This document shows positions 10,741-22,797 of a stretch of DNA of 64,000 bases, in pieces (position 1 is the first letter of the stretch; every line of letters starts with the position of its first letter). Source of the stretch: Phocoena phocoena (lineage: Eukaryota; Chordata; Mammalia; Artiodactyla; Phocoenidae). The DNA lies in contig NC_089222.1 in the NCBI RefSeq assembly GCF_963924675.1, positions 5,834,501 through 5,898,500 of the forward strand. The letters are read 5' to 3'. The notes beneath the pieces are model-generated. The model made no database searches, was not told the DNA's origin, and saw only the letters and a list, made by a program, of their open reading frames with translations. The translations under genes were made by a program, and so were the position numbers.

Positions 10741-10878
10741 TTAAAAAATTTTTTTATTGAGGTATAGTTGATTTACAATGTTGTAATATAGCTCCCTGTG
10801 CTATACAGTAGGACCTTGTTGTTTATCCATTCTATATATAATAGTTTACATCTACTAATCCCAAGTTCCCAGTTACCT
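10741..10878 (-). mobile_element. L1 3' end fragment, internally deleted
   Basis: ATTGAGGTATAGTTGATTTA and CAATGTTGTA run directly into ATATAGCTCCCTGTGCTATA, CAGTAGGACCTTGTTGTTTA and AATCCCAAGTTCCC. Compared with the copies at 4672 and 37588, the segment holding GTGTACAGCAAAGTGATTCA is missing, so the element lost roughly 80-100 bp. Confidence 0.85.
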
Positions 10879-10879
10879 T

Positions 10880-11777
10880 TGTTTTTAACATAATGTATTG
10901 CAAGCTTATATAAATTGATTTTTAATATAGTTTATTTAACTGGCTCACAAATTCCTGAAGACTTATGAGCTAGTAGGAGCCAGCTCTAGTACACCACTGG
11001 ATATATTATACACAGGGAGGTAGATTAGACCTGTTTAAGCCAAGGCCAGTGGTGTAATTGCTTCTGTAGGATCTCCACTTCATTGAAGATTCTGCTGCTG
11101 AAATGAATTGGCATTCTAAAAGTATTCCATTTCTACCAACTGGAGCCCATTCAGGTCTATATGACCCCATGGTGACCCTGTCTTCCAATGGCTCTGAGTA
11201 TTCTAAGTAATAATCAACCATAAGTCATAACGTTCCAGGACAGGTAACAATATCAAACCCTGCTTAACCCTTCTGCACATGTGTACAAACTCCTCTGACC
11301 CACAGCTACACATCACCCAGTATTGTGGTCCCCTTTGTTGGTCCTCAATCATGGTTTGATTCAAGCCCAAGCTTCCCTCTTCATGTAAGAGTGAAAACAG
11401 GAAGAGAGGTGAAGTCGTTGGTTGGGTTAAGGGAGATCAGAGATTACATATGGAACTATATTTTTCTTTGCCTGATCTCAAAATAGCTTTGTGAAAACTT
11501 ATAGGGTAAAATTGTTAGGGCAACCAGCTTAAAGAAAAAGGACTTCAGATTTTATCCCCTCATACATCAATTATCATAGTTCCGTATCTTGGGAGCCAGA
11601 AATTCAGCAGGTATGTTGAGATTTGAACTCTCATTATTTGACCTTTAAAGAAAGTCAGCATGACTCTAGTCTGCTTCCTGTTGAGCTTCTAAAGTGTATA
11701 AATTGTGCATACAATGGAGCATAATAGATGAGCTGGAGCACAGACTTGGAGAAGCCAGCATGTGTGGTTTGGTAACA

Positions 11778-11785
<8 letters not shown>
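10880..11785. other. Unassigned unique sequence
   Basis: No gene or repeat family is recognised over about 0.9 kb. Confidence 0.4.

Positions 11786-11788
<3 letters not shown>

Positions 11789-11826
<38 letters not shown>
11789..11826 (+). repeat. (TG)n microsatellite next to a short (TA)n
   Basis: About 18 TG units follow an ATATATATAT stretch at 11778-11788. Confidence 0.98.
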
Positions 11827-11828
<2 letters not shown>

Positions 11829-12045
11829 CACATATACAATGGTTAGCAAAACCTAACCATTAGTTAGAAGGAAATTTGGCATGATGGTTTATCCTCAGGT
11901 CAAGAAAGAGCAGTGTTTGCAAGGAGCCCCGGCCGTGTGGTCCATATGCCTGCATTCTCTATTAGGGAGAAGGAGACGCATACAATGACAGAGGTGTATC
12001 ACAAGCCTAACTCCTCTGGGAAACCCTCTGACGCCATTAGAGGTT

Positions 12046-12467
12046 TATAGTGGGTTGAATGGTGCCCCTCCCCCCAAAGATCTGCCCACCATGTCCTGGA
12101 ATCTGTGAAGCTGACGTTATGTGGAAAAAAGTATCTTTGCCGATGTAATTATGTTAAAGATCTTGGGATGAGATCATCCTGGATTATCCAGATGGGCCCT
12201 AAACCCAATAACAAATATTTTGCTAAGTAACATATAGGGGAGGGACCCAGAGAGAAGATGATAGTGGTGATTGGAGAGACACCCTTAAAAGCCAAGGAAC
12301 AGTTGGAACCACTGGAAGCAGGAAGTGGCCGGGAAGGATTCTTCCCAAGAACCTTCAGAGGGAGCATAGCCCTGCTCATTCCTTGATTCTGGACTTGTGG
12401 CCTCTTGACTGTTGTAAGTGACCCAGTTTGTGGTAACTGGTTACTGCAGTCCTAGGAAACTAATACA
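12046..12467 (+). mobile_element. MLT1 LTR (ERVL-MaLR)
   Basis: It opens TATAGTGGGTTGAATGGTGC with CCCTCCCCCCAAAGATCTGC, then GAGATCATCCTGGATTATCC, AGATGGGCCCTAAACCCAAT and AGAGAGAAGATGATAG. It closes GTGACCCAGTTTGTGGTAAC and CTAGGAAACTAATACA. The poly(A)-signal segment near the end looks partly deleted. It is a solo LTR. Confidence 0.85.
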
Positions 12468-12469
12468 AG

Positions 12470-13588
12470 TAACAAAACTGAATGACAAAACGAATGGCTC
12501 TGGGTTACAAAGGAACCGCCCAGCTCTGCTATGGGATAACTTCTAAAGACGAGCCACAAGAAGGGGTGTTAACTTTCCACCTGGAGAAGGAGACAGTGGA
12601 AATTCACAGACAAATAAGGATGCAGCTCTGTATGCAGTGGTGGAAAGTATCAACACTTTTAAAAGGTATTGCCAGCTAAGTGTGTCGGTGCAGCTGGTTC
12701 CCTGGCTTGGGTGGAGCTGCAGTAGTGTGATGGGCAGTAGATGGGCAGAGCCAATTGCAGACTTTGGAGATAATGGGTGGCCAGAGCACTGGTGAGGCAG
12801 TCCAGGGCTGGGCTTGTCTATCAAACGTACTCCTCCCTATGACAAACAAAACCACGCTGCAAGGGAAACGGTCAGGGTCCTGTGAGTTCACAGGTAGGGA
12901 GCATTGATCCGGCTCACTTGGGAACAAAATATTAAAGTAAACTTCCTAGGACCTATACGTTGGAGGGTTCAAAGGGACAATTCGGTCACATCTATTTTAT
13001 TTAAGGTTGAAATTTTATTTAAGTTTGATTATTTAAGAAATAACCACAGTGCTACATTTTCCACATTCCTATGGGAATAAATTATTTATTGCTCCCACGT
13101 CTTTTGATTTCTGTTGCCCCTATGGACAGAACCTCTAGTACAGGTACTAGGAACACATTTTCCAAGGCAAAAAGCTGAAAACATCTCTGACCGTAATGTT
13201 GGGCCACTTTAGGCAGTAAATGGCAGTCAGGGACATGTTGTTTGGATCACAAAATGCAAGAAATTTCAAATCGTGATGGGAATGGGTGATTCAACATAAT
13301 CCATAAAATTGGCATTGTCCCAGAACACCCAGATGGTAGAGACAAGGCATTAGCAGCTCTTATTTTCTTAGCTTTGGGTAACTAAGACTAGAGAAAAATC
13401 AACAATGCTTTTGTTTTTACGAAAATGTAATTCTAGGAAAAATGAGTGCTATTCATTACATCTCTAATTAATGAAACTCAGAATGCTGTGGTTTCTCAAT
13501 GAGAAAGCACCTGGATGAAACATGGTACCCTCACCACTCAGGGTGTAAGCATTCAGAACCGGATGAAACTTCATGTGGCTACAAGGGC
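12470..13588. other. Unassigned unique sequence
   Basis: No repeat or gene is recognised over about 1.1 kb; short open frames only. Confidence 0.4.
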
Positions 13589-13589
13589 T

Positions 13590-13690
13590 GTATGAATGCA
13601 TCCCCTCATTTTGTGGATGTGGAAACTGAGGCGGGAGAAATGTCACCCTAGGGATGGGTGCCCGAGGCTGGAATTGAACCTGGACCATTG
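13590..13690 (+). mobile_element. MIR SINE fragment
   Basis: ATTTTGTGGATGTGGAAACT, GAGGC and GGCTGGAATTGAACCTGGA match the MIR core and its 3' side (...gatgaggaaactgaggc... and ...gggattcgaaccc...). Confidence 0.6.
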
Positions 13691-14184
13691 AATTCCCATC
13701 TGCCGCCCTTCTCACCCAGCCACACTCTTCAAGGGCTCTTATCTAACGCTGACTTCCCTCTGCTGACAGCATCATCCTTGGACACTTCTGTAGTTCTGGC
13801 TGCTTATCGTGGGTTTCAGCCTTTTCCCAGCTTCTTATCAGAGGCAAAGCTTGAATTGCCTCAACACACAGTCAATTCTACTTGAAAGATGAGACCGCGC
13901 AGGGAACTCAGTTCTTCAGCGTTCTCAGACATCATGAACTGTCTTCCTCGGAGAGCCTCCAACTCCAAATCAGTCACTTTAATGACAAACTTTCCTTTCT
14001 CTAGAATCATTTACCTAAGACTTAATTTAAACACCTTTTGGACAAAAAACCCAAAACCCAAAACTAAACCCCACGAAGCAATCTTTAAATAAAAGCCCAC
14101 AGATTCTTTTCATACATAACTCATGCTAGGCAGACTGAATTTTCAGACACATTGTGGCAGAAAGCCTGGCATATACGGGCAACG

Positions 14185-14310
14185 TAAGATTTTGGAATCG
14201 AGAAGACGTTAATTCAAATCTCAAATCAACTACTCTGAGCTCTGGGCTACAGTTTGTATCAGTAAACTGGGAAACGTTTTTCTCTATAACAGGATAATGC
14301 AATGGAGTAA
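14185..14310 (-). mobile_element. Probable MIR fragment
   Basis: TTGGAATCGAGAAGACGTTA and ATTCAAATCTCAAATCAACT resemble the reverse of the MIR tRNA-related part (...agacctgggttcaaatcc...), followed by a weak match to the core. It is heavily diverged. Confidence 0.4.
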
Positions 14311-16670
14311 TTAACTCTATTTTTTTTTGTGGGTTCATCAAGATAAAATGGAGGGGGAGGAAGGGCTGTGGGGCAGAAAAAAATGTAGCCCTCACACCGT
14401 ACTTGCCATCTTTCTTTCTCTCCTGCAACTCCTGGGGCCGATAACAGCAGAAAGCCTCTAAGAAGGTAATTTCTGGCCTGGGAGTAACATAAAGACACCC
14501 TTTCCTATCTGATGATTTATATAGTTTGGGAGCCTGGGGATATTCCCGGTTCTCTTCCAACTACATACATGCTTGCAGCCAGGGCCGAAACCAGGAGGAT
14601 GCTCTTCTAGGTGACAGCGTTCATAATAATAACCCCTCTGAGTTCCCGCTCAGATTCTTCATGAACTTACAGGTAGTCTAGAAAAGCCCCAAGTGTTTTC
14701 ATTCCAGAACTCGGGTAATAATTCCACACTCTACTTCCTACCTAGTAGTCATTTATTTTAAACATATCTGATGGGTACCAACTATGTGCCGGGGCATCCA
14801 TAGCATCCCCCCGGCCGACGACGGTGTTTCCAATTACTGTCCTGTTGCCTCTTTGCCTCTCTCGTCATCACCAACAGCATCTACCATGTCGATTTAGCTC
14901 CTTCAGATCTGACTGTCGTTTTGGTTCTCAACTCAGCCCCACTTCTTTGTTCAGTAAAACCCAGAGGTTTCAATCTCAGCTGGAGCCTGAACTCCCCAAA
15001 CTTAACCAACAGAGGAGTGAATTTTTGATAATTCTCTGTGTATGGACACAAGCCAAACCCATTAGAAATTCTTGTAACCATGGTAGGTTTGGAATTCATT
15101 CAGAGCAACTCAGCAATCTCCCTCTCTCCTTTCCTCAAATAAAATAAATATCAGCTTTTAAATATTCTCAACTATTTCTTCTGAAACTCCCATCCCTGCT
15201 TATAAGCAAGAAATGTATCAGCACGGGCCACCACAGCAAAAACAATACATTCTAAGCTTGTTCATTAAAGGTATATTAGTGTCTTCCAGTTTAAAATCGT
15301 TTCTTTTTGGATAAACTCTGTTTCTTTCAGTTTAGGAGGCTCCATTTATAAACCCAATTTCTTTCTGAATAACATCTCAGTCTTTCACGGCCTTTTCCTC
15401 TCTCCCTTTTCTCTCCTTTCTCTTATGTTGTCAACGTGTAGGAGAGATCTTACCCTACTTCACACCGTGTGCCATGGGGGCCTTGGGTCCCTTTGTCGGC
15501 AGCTGTGGATGGCCTTTGGTTGAGGTATAGGTCGTTTAAGCTGAGTCTTTGGGTGTTGGCATCTGACCCTGCTGCGTCTTCAGATTTCGGGGCTGAATGA
15601 TCGCATCGCCTGAATTTCACCCTGACTGTGCCCTGGGGAACTTAGGCATCTCCCCCCACTGCCTGGCTCCAGCCTAAGCAGGTGCTGTGGGCCCTCTTGT
15701 GACTCAAGTGCTTCATGTCCCTCCTGGTTTCAAGCTGTCGAGGAGCCTGGACTGTAGGAACCCCTTGCCCTGGACCACTGCTATCCTTCGGTAGGCACAC
15801 TGATTCTCAAATTTTCAGCTACCTCTTGCATCCTTCTTGCAGTCATGCGGGTATTCCTGAATCTTTACCATGCTCTGAGCTAGCATAGGGAAAGAGGGAG
15901 GCAGTACTTCTGGACCATGATCTAGACACTTCAGGAAAATGTCATACACACCACTGTTCTATCAATCGTGACATTCTTATCTAAGAACACAGAAATTAAG
16001 TTATTAGCGAGCACCACGTGGAAATCATTCTCTAAATATTCAATGTACTTCCTTAAGAACGATGAAGTGTATTTGGCTCTGCTCACAGTTCCCCAGGAGC
16101 AATACTCTGTCTGCCTCATTCTCACCATATGTTGGACATGATAGAGAGGAAGCAGAACACTTCTTGGATTCTCCTTCGGGCTGTAAGGGCTTTTGTTGTT
16201 GAGTTCCTATCAACAGGAATCTATTGTGCTTCTGGGCCCATGTTCAGGGGGTTAGGACACTGAGTTCCAGAGAAACAACCATTTACCCTGGTCTTATCTT
16301 GTCAACATTTCTTTCTATAATTAACTGTGTCCTCCCAGAGGCCAGGGAGATTTGTATTTTTCCAATTCTCCCTGTTCTGTAGAGTAAAACTCTGTGCTCA
16401 GACCTCCAAGCTTTGCTCTTGATATGTAAAAGCAAGGCTTTGGAATATAGCAAAGTATTTTGTCTTTAAACAAAGGCTGAGCTTTTCAAGGCTGTTCTAC
16501 ATGCTATGGACTCAAGAAAAAATTTTTTTCGAAGTTTAAAGCTGAACAATGATTTTTCTAGGCAGCATCTGACTTCCCCCAGAAATGAGGTCATTAAAGC
16601 AGAAGCCAGTGGCAACGTGATTTATGGAGATGGAAGAAAAACATTGTTTAGGACATCTCCAAATAGAATG
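14311..16670. other. 2.4-kb repeat-poor stretch
   Basis: I recognise no transposable element or gene in this stretch, the longest such interval in the window. A 107-codon frame at 14824-15147 (+) has no known domain. A stretch around 15380-15800 is richer in GC than its surroundings. Confidence 0.35.
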
Positions 16671-16674
16671 CTCT

Positions 16675-16768
16675 ATAAAGGGCAGGGATCGTGTTTCATT
16701 TCTGAATGCCTAGTGCCTAGCTCGGCATCTGCTACACAGTAAGCACACAACAAATGTGTCTTGGATGA
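16675..16768 (+). mobile_element. L2 3' end fragment
   Basis: GGGCAGGGATCGTGTTTCAT, GCCTAGTGCCTAGCTCGGCA and ACACAGTAAGCACACAACAA follow the L2 3' end pattern (gcagggactgtgt... / cacatagtaggcgctcaataaa). Confidence 0.6.
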
Positions 16769-16786
16769 AAGGGTAGTCACTTTAAC

Positions 16787-17110
16787 TTTTTTTAAAATTA
16801 ATTAATTTATTTATTTTTGGCTGAGTTGGGTCTTTGTTGCTGCGCGCAGGCTTTCTCTAGTTGCGGCGAGCGGGGGCTACTCTTCGTTGCAGTGCGCGGG
16901 CTTCTCCTTGCGGTGGCTTCTCTTGTTGCAGAGCACGGGCTCTAGGGGTCAGTAGTTGTGGCTCGCAGGCTCTAGGCATGCAGGCTCAGTAGTTGTGGCG
17001 CGTGGGCTTAGTTGCTCCGCGGCATGTGGGATCTTCCAAGACCAGGGCTCAAACCCGTGTCCCCTGCATTGGCAGGCGGATTCTTAACCACTGTGCCACC
17101 AGGGAAGCCC
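16787..17110 (-). mobile_element. CHR-type tRNA-Glu SINE, long form
   Basis: In reverse it reads from GGGCTTCCCTGGTGGCACAG (complement of 17091-17110) through the B box region to a GAAGAGTAGCCCCCGCTCGC segment, ending in a tail represented here by TTTTTTTAAAATTAATTAAT. The flanks TTTAACTTTTT (about 16780) and GTTAACTCTTATT (about 17115) may be a decayed target duplication. It is the same long subtype as at 36994 and 61925. Confidence 0.93.
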
Positions 17111-17359
17111 ATCTTGTTAACTCTTATTCAGATTACTCTCCATAGCACCCCTCTGGACATCCCAGTTCATGTGAAATCCACTGGAGGAGGTACACGAATG
17201 AATGAGATATGTCTGTACTGGACCTGGTGGATGTGTCTCCCCATGTTTACTCAGTCTCACCTAAGCCCATGTGCTTACGCTCCTGCCACCTCACCCCTAA
17301 CACAAGAATTCTCCCTATGTGGCATCTGGATAAGAGGTGTGAGCACCACCAGAGCCCCT

Positions 17360-17485
17360 GTAATAAATGCAGAATTTTATGCCTCTCCTAGACCTGCTGA
17401 ATCAAAAACTCTGAAGTGGAGTCCAGCAATTTATGTTTTAATACGTCCTTTAGGGTATCTTGATGTGTGCTAGAACTTGAGAACA
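17360..17485 (+). mobile_element. MER5A-type hAT (Charlie) DNA transposon fragment
   Basis: CCTAGACCTGCTGAATCAAA, AACTCTGAAGTGGAGTCCAG and CAATTTATGTTTTAATACGT, then GCTAGAACTTGAGAACACAG, follow the MER5A non-autonomous hAT element (...agacctactgaatcagaatctc... / ...tttgagaaccactg). Confidence 0.7.
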
Positions 17486-17489
17486 CAGA

Positions 17490-19500
17490 TTCATCTAACA
17501 CCTCCATCTGGTTCAGCCTCCCCTATGGATGAGGCCAGGATTTATCGGGGCCTCCTTTGAAGCTGCATGGGAGGAGCCTCAGCCTCTCCCATGTCTAGGT
17601 TCTATTAGATCAGCTGCTCAGAGGTTCTGGCTTCCCAGAAAGACCAGGGAACATAACCCAAAAGTGTCCAGGGAGTTAATGTCTTGTACAGATATCTATG
17701 TTGACGTGATGATGAGAGTCTATGTGAAAACACAAGTCAATGAGCTTGTGGTTGAGATGAATTTAAGGCTCTATGAGGGTGAACATATGAGGCTGAGACC
17801 AACCTCAATGTTCACACCTCAGCAGGACATGATTCGGTGATGGGGCCTCCTGTCCCTCAGGACCAAACTCTTACTGCTTTTGTTAGTTAAGTCAATACAT
17901 TTCTGAAACACATCATTAACATCTTAAATCAAGACTTTTAAAAGACAATAAGAAGACCTGGAGTAATTAAAGTTTTAGGTGGAATATATAAGGTAAAATT
18001 CGCCTAGCACTTCAAGTAAGCATGATTATAAATTATATACAGCAAACTCTTCCAACATATAGTATGATGCTGATGTTAAATTTTTAGTGCATTTTCCGTA
18101 AAGAACTGGTGAAAACCTTAGGGAAATATCTCTGCCCTGCTATTTTTTTCTTGTTCTGGTTTTTAGTCACTCAGTGAGTCTCTTCTAAGCCCCATCTGTT
18201 CCTGGTCCCAAGATGTCTGTGTTTGAATGGTCTCACCCTAATGGCAGAGACATTTCAGTTCTTTGTTAGCAGTGTTCAAAGTTCATGCTGATAATACAGC
18301 AAACTTCAGTAACTGTATGTGCATAGCTTTCTCCTTTGATTAATACCTACTATTCACTTCACTTCAGTTCTGGAATTTAAGGAAGTTTGCTTTTCTAATG
18401 GCTGTTTATCTGTTCCTCTGAGGACCTTCCTCTCTGAGGGTTTTATCAAAGCTAGTTCTCTCTCTTTGTTCTCAATGCTTGCAACTCTGAAATCTGTCCC
18501 TCTGCATGGAAAAACAGTGGTTTTTCCTTTGATGGAAAAACACTTTCCAATAAGATACGATTATGAAAGGGCTTCTCTCTGTCTCCCCTGCATAGAAACT
18601 ATTTCTTGATAATTCTTATGCTATTGTCCTAGATTTCCCGCCTCATGTATAGATATAATGTATTTTTAACTCTTCTTATGTATAATTATGTAAAATCACC
18701 AGAAGAGTTAATTTCATTAGTAACAAAGGAAGATATCTGCTGAAAACAGAACTGTAATGGATAGAATGGACTTTGGGTGCATGTTTTAATCAACCCATTT
18801 AGTAAAACTGTGATCCCTAGGAACTGAGACCAAGACTCAGAAGCCAGATACCTGGTGGAAGATGTAGAGACTTCTGAAAGTCATAGTGACTGAGTTGGTG
18901 CTTGTGGAGCCCAGAATGGGGAAGAAGTTAAGGAGAATCAAGGAGAGAGCAGTTGGGTAGGAGAGTTGACTGAGCAGAGGCCAAAGGGAGAATTAAAAGT
19001 TAGCTCATGTTACCATAACCCCCTTCAAAACCCTTTGATATTACCTTGTTACTAATTATAGACTTCTCAAACTTTAGAAAATCACTGCTGTTAAAAATTC
19101 CTAGTCTGTGCCACAGATTCTGATTACGTATTTGTAAGGTCAGACCCAGAAGTTTCATCTTTATCTAGTAGCCCAAGTGATGTGCCCACATTTTCAGAAA
19201 TGTTGAACTTCAAGTCCAAATTCCCGACCGTAAAAATGAGTGTCCTCTAGATTTTTCAAGGCTGTTTAAGCATTTGTTCTTTTCTATTAAGTAATTCTTG
19301 CTACCACTGAGATTGAACCTTTCCCTTAATAAAACATTGCATCCCACAGCATTATGATAGAGCTTCTGGAAAATAAGAACAGCTATTCGATTACATTTCT
19401 GTCCTCTTCTACAAGACAATGAGCAATTTAAAGATAGAGAGTAGCACTTGTCTCTGATTCCCCAATGCTCGGCACAGTGATTAGTACAGAACACACTCTC
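17490..19500. other. 2-kb repeat-poor stretch
   Basis: No repeat family is recognised. An open frame at 17529-17840 (+, 103 codons) covers unique sequence but has no domain I know and no supporting splice signals, so it is not called. Possible L2-like words at 19430-19500 are too weak to annotate. Confidence 0.35.
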
Positions 19501-19519
19501 AAAAATCAGTTCTATTGTA

Positions 19520-20263
19520 ACCTCCTACACTGTTGGTGGGAATGTAAATTGGTGAAGCCACTATGAAGAACAGTATGGAGGTTCCTCAAAAAACTAAAGA
19601 TAGAACTACCATATGATCCAGCAATCCCACTCCTGGTTGTATATCCAGAGAAAACCATAATTTGAAAAACTACACACACCCCAACGATCATAGCAGCACT
19701 ATTCGCAATAGCCAAGACGTGGAAGCAGCCTAAGTGTCCATCAACAGAGAAATGGATAAAGAAGACGTGGTACATATCTATAGTGCAATATTACTCAGCC
19801 ATTAAAAAGAATGAGATAATGCCATTTGCAGCAACACGGATGGACCTGGAGATGATCATACTGAGTGAAGTAAGTCAGACAGAGAAAGACAAATATCATA
19901 CACTATACCTTATATGTGGAATCTAAAATATGATACAAATGAACATATTTACAAAACAGAAACAGACTCACAGACTTAGAAAAAAATTCATGGTTATCAA
20001 AGGAGAAAGTTGAGGGGGAGGGATGAATTGGGAGTTTGGGATTGACATATACACACTACTACATTTAGAATCGATAACCAACAAGGACCTGCTGTAGAGC
20101 ACAGGGGAGTCTGCTCGATATTCTGCAATAACCTAAATGGGGAAAGAACTTGAAAAAGATAGATACATGTATACGTATAACTGGATCACTTTGCTGTACA
20201 CCTGAAACTAACACAATACTGTAAATCAACTGTACTCCAATACAAAATAAAAACCAAAAAGAA
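19520..20263 (+). mobile_element. 5'-truncated L1 insertion with 19-bp target duplication
   Basis: The insertion starts inside ORF2 (CCTCCTACACTGTTGGTGGG) and covers the last part of ORF2 and the 3' UTR to an A-rich tail (AAATAAAAACCAAAAAGAAA). The flanking repeat AAAAATCAGTTCTATTGTA at 19501-19519 recurs at 20263-20281 with one A/G difference. ORF2 is interrupted by stops. This is a standard target-primed insertion. Confidence 0.95.
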
Positions 20264-20394
20264 AAAATCAGTTCTGTTGTATCCATAAATGTGACCAAGT
20301 GAAGTTATTCCCATTGCTTTGGGTTAACTGATATTGCTAACTAATATGAAAAGATACATTATTCCCCCCCAAATCACCAAATCATACCATGTTA

Positions 20395-21505
20395 CCACCA
20401 TTGCTTTCTTTTCTTGTGATGTTGTCTGGCTTCGGAATCAGGGTAATCTTGGCCTCACAAATTTAATTGGGAATTTAATTTTCTCTATTTTCTCAGAGTT
20501 TGTTTTGGATTGGCATTATTTTTTACTTAAATGTTTGTTAGAATTCACCAGTGAAATCATCTGGGCCTTGAGTAATAAAATATTCATTTTTCATTGCTAA
20601 TTTTTTTAATATATAAATCTATTCAGATATTGTTTCTTCTTGAGTCAGTTTTAGTAAATTATGTCTTTCCAGAAATTTCTCCATTTTATCTAAGCTGTCC
20701 AGTGTATTGTTATAAAGCTTTTCATGATATTCCCATTTAATCTTTTTAATTTCTCTGTGCTCTGCAGTGATATACCTTTTTTTTTAATTCCTCATTTTGG
20801 TAATTTGTATCGTCTCTCTTTTTCTTGGTCAGTGTAGATAAAATTTTATTAATTTTGCTTTTCAAAGGACTAAATTTTGGTTTCACTGATTTTCTTTATT
20901 GTTTTCTGTTTTGTATCTTACTGATTTCTGTTCTAATCTTTATTTTTTTATTTTGGCTTTGATTTTCTTTTCTTCTGGCTGGCTTCTTAAGAAGCAAGTC
21001 TAGATTATATTCTTCCATTCTAATATGTGTTTAATGATATTACATTACCTCTAAACACTGATTTAACTGCATTTCGTAAATATTAATATGACTTATTTTT
21101 GTTCAGTTGTGTTTATATTTAGTTTGGTATTTCAAAATTTCCCTTGTGATTTCTTCTTTGATATATTAGTAATTTACAACTATGGTTTTTAATTTTCAGC
21201 TAGTTGAGGATTTCTCAGATTCCTTTCATTGTTGATCCATAATTTTATTCCATGGTAGTCAGAGAACATTCTTTGCCTGATTTAAACCCTCTTTAAAAAT
21301 ACTGTGACTTGTTTCATTGCTTAGTCTATGGTCTACCCTAAAGAATATTCAATACTTGTTCGAAAATAGTATGCATTATATATTCTGCTGTGTTAGTGGA
21401 AGGTTCTGTGTATGTCAATTAGGTCAGGTTGGTTGGTGGTGGTATTCAAGTCTTCTCTAGCCTCACTGATTTTTCTGTCTAGTTGCTCAGAGTAGGTGTT
21501 TTTTG
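20395..21505 (-). mobile_element. Old L1 ORF2 fragment (antisense)
   Basis: In reverse this is the middle of L1 ORF2, seen from landmarks such as TTGTGATGTTGTCTGGCTTC, AGAATTCACCAGTGAAATCA, TCAAAGGACTAAATTTTGGT and TCCATGGTAGTCAGAGAACA. It is strongly diverged with many indels, hence an old L1M-type copy. Both ends are lost. Confidence 0.8.
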
Positions 21506-21779
21506 CTTTTTGTTTTTTTTATTAGTGGCTCACAGAAATATCAGTTAGACTGTTTTTCCATAAGAAACCAAGATCTCTATGATGATTCAGGATATAAGCT
21601 AATAGAAAAGGAAAGAAGTCTTTGTTAAAAGTTAGCTACACCTCACATAAAATTATAAATGCATAAAAATAGTTTTTAAGGGGCTAATTTTAAACCGGCT
21701 TTTGTTAGTAAGGGCAAAAAGATAATTTTTGGCTTTATGTAAAATAGAAGTATCAATGTGTATATGTTACAGGCATGTA
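21506..21779. other. Unassigned sequence
   Basis: Nothing is recognised between the old L1 and the MLT2 LTR. Confidence 0.4.
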
Positions 21780-22218
21780 CCATGAGATGTGTCAACTTGG
21801 CTGGGCTATGTTAATCAAAGACTAGTCTAGGTATGGCTGTGATTAGCATCTGCGATCAAGTCATCGTAAGTAAAATGAACTTGACAGTATGGGTGGACCT
21901 CATCCAATCAGTTGAAGGCCTTTAGAGCCAAAACAGAAAGTTTCCCAGAGAAAAAGAGCTTTTACCCTCAAAACTGCAGCATCACCTCCTGCCTGAGTTT
22001 CCAGTCTGCCAGCCTGCCCTACAGATTTCAAACTTGCTAGCCTCCACAATTGCATGAGCCAATTTCTTAAAATAAATCATTCTCTACATGAGTATATATA
22101 TACACACACACACATACATAAATATATGTGTATGATACATATAATGTATGTATATGAATACACACACACTTATATATAATCTCTTTTTGTGCTTCCCTGG
22201 AGAACCCTGACAGATACA
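21780..22218 (+). mobile_element. MLT2-type LTR (ERVL) with internal microsatellite expansion
   Basis: GATGTGTCAACTTGGCTGGG, GGTGGACCTCATCCAATCAG, TTGAAGGCCTTTAGAG and ATGAGCCAATTTCTTAAAAT, then AAATCATTCTC, are MLT2B landmarks; the end is TTCCCTGGAGAACCCTGACA, then GATACA. The short TA-rich segment that normally follows the poly(A) signal has grown into about 100 bp of mixed (TA)/(CA) repeats (22090-22180). Confidence 0.85.
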
Positions 22219-22255
22219 TTTGGTCGCCTCTTAGCTCTCTGGTCCCATGGTCCCA

Positions 22256-22385
22256 TTAGACTTTATTGAGGTGTAATTTGATTATATTAAATGCACACAT
22301 TTTAAGTGTACAGCTTGATGAATTTCGACAAAACTATACACTGGTATAATTATACCCCAATCAAGATACAGGCATTTTATTCTTG
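22256..22385 (-). mobile_element. L1M 3' UTR fragment
   Basis: TTTATTGAGGTGTAATTTGA, CACATTTTAAGTGTACAGCT, TGATGAATTTCGACAAAACT and CCCCAATCAAGATACAGGCA match the reverse of the 3' end of ancient mammalian L1 (L1M). Confidence 0.75.
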
Positions 22386-22389
22386 AATG

Positions 22390-22466
22390 TGGCAGATTGT
22401 TAAAATAATAAAAACACAGCCTATCAAAATTTATGGGATGCAACTAAAACAGCACTTATAGGGTAA
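22390..22466 (+). mobile_element. Short L1 ORF2 fragment
   Basis: CACAGCCTATCAAAATTTAT, GGGATGCAACTAAAACAGCA and CTTATAGGG match a conserved piece of L1 ORF2 in sense orientation, next to an antisense L1 3' end. It could be an inverted part of the same element. Confidence 0.5.
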
Positions 22467-22797
22467 TACAGCAGTGCAGAGGGGCATGGAAACAGTATTT
22501 CCACTCCTCCCATTAACTAATAAAAGTTTATTTGTCCAACTTCTTGAAACTGGGCTGGTCTTGAGTCTTACTCTGATAGTGATGAAAGTTTGGGTTGAGT
22601 TCTGAAGCTTCTTGCAACTTCTGCCTTCCCACTCATGAAATCCTGAGACCACTGTGTTCTGAGGAAGCCTAGTCTAACCTATTGAATGATGAGAGTGATG
22701 GAGAAGAAAAGGGATGCAACTCAACCAATACCCAGACAGACGCCAGACATGTGAGTGAGGCCGTGTTGGACCGTTAGCCTCGCCAACTCTCTAGCTC

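Noticed and set aside
22535..22790. Possible ancient LTR (words such as CCTGAGACCACTGTGTTCTG and AGACGCCAGACATGTGAGTG)
   Set aside because: The words recall an old MLT-like LTR, but the order and ends could not be followed well enough to annotate.
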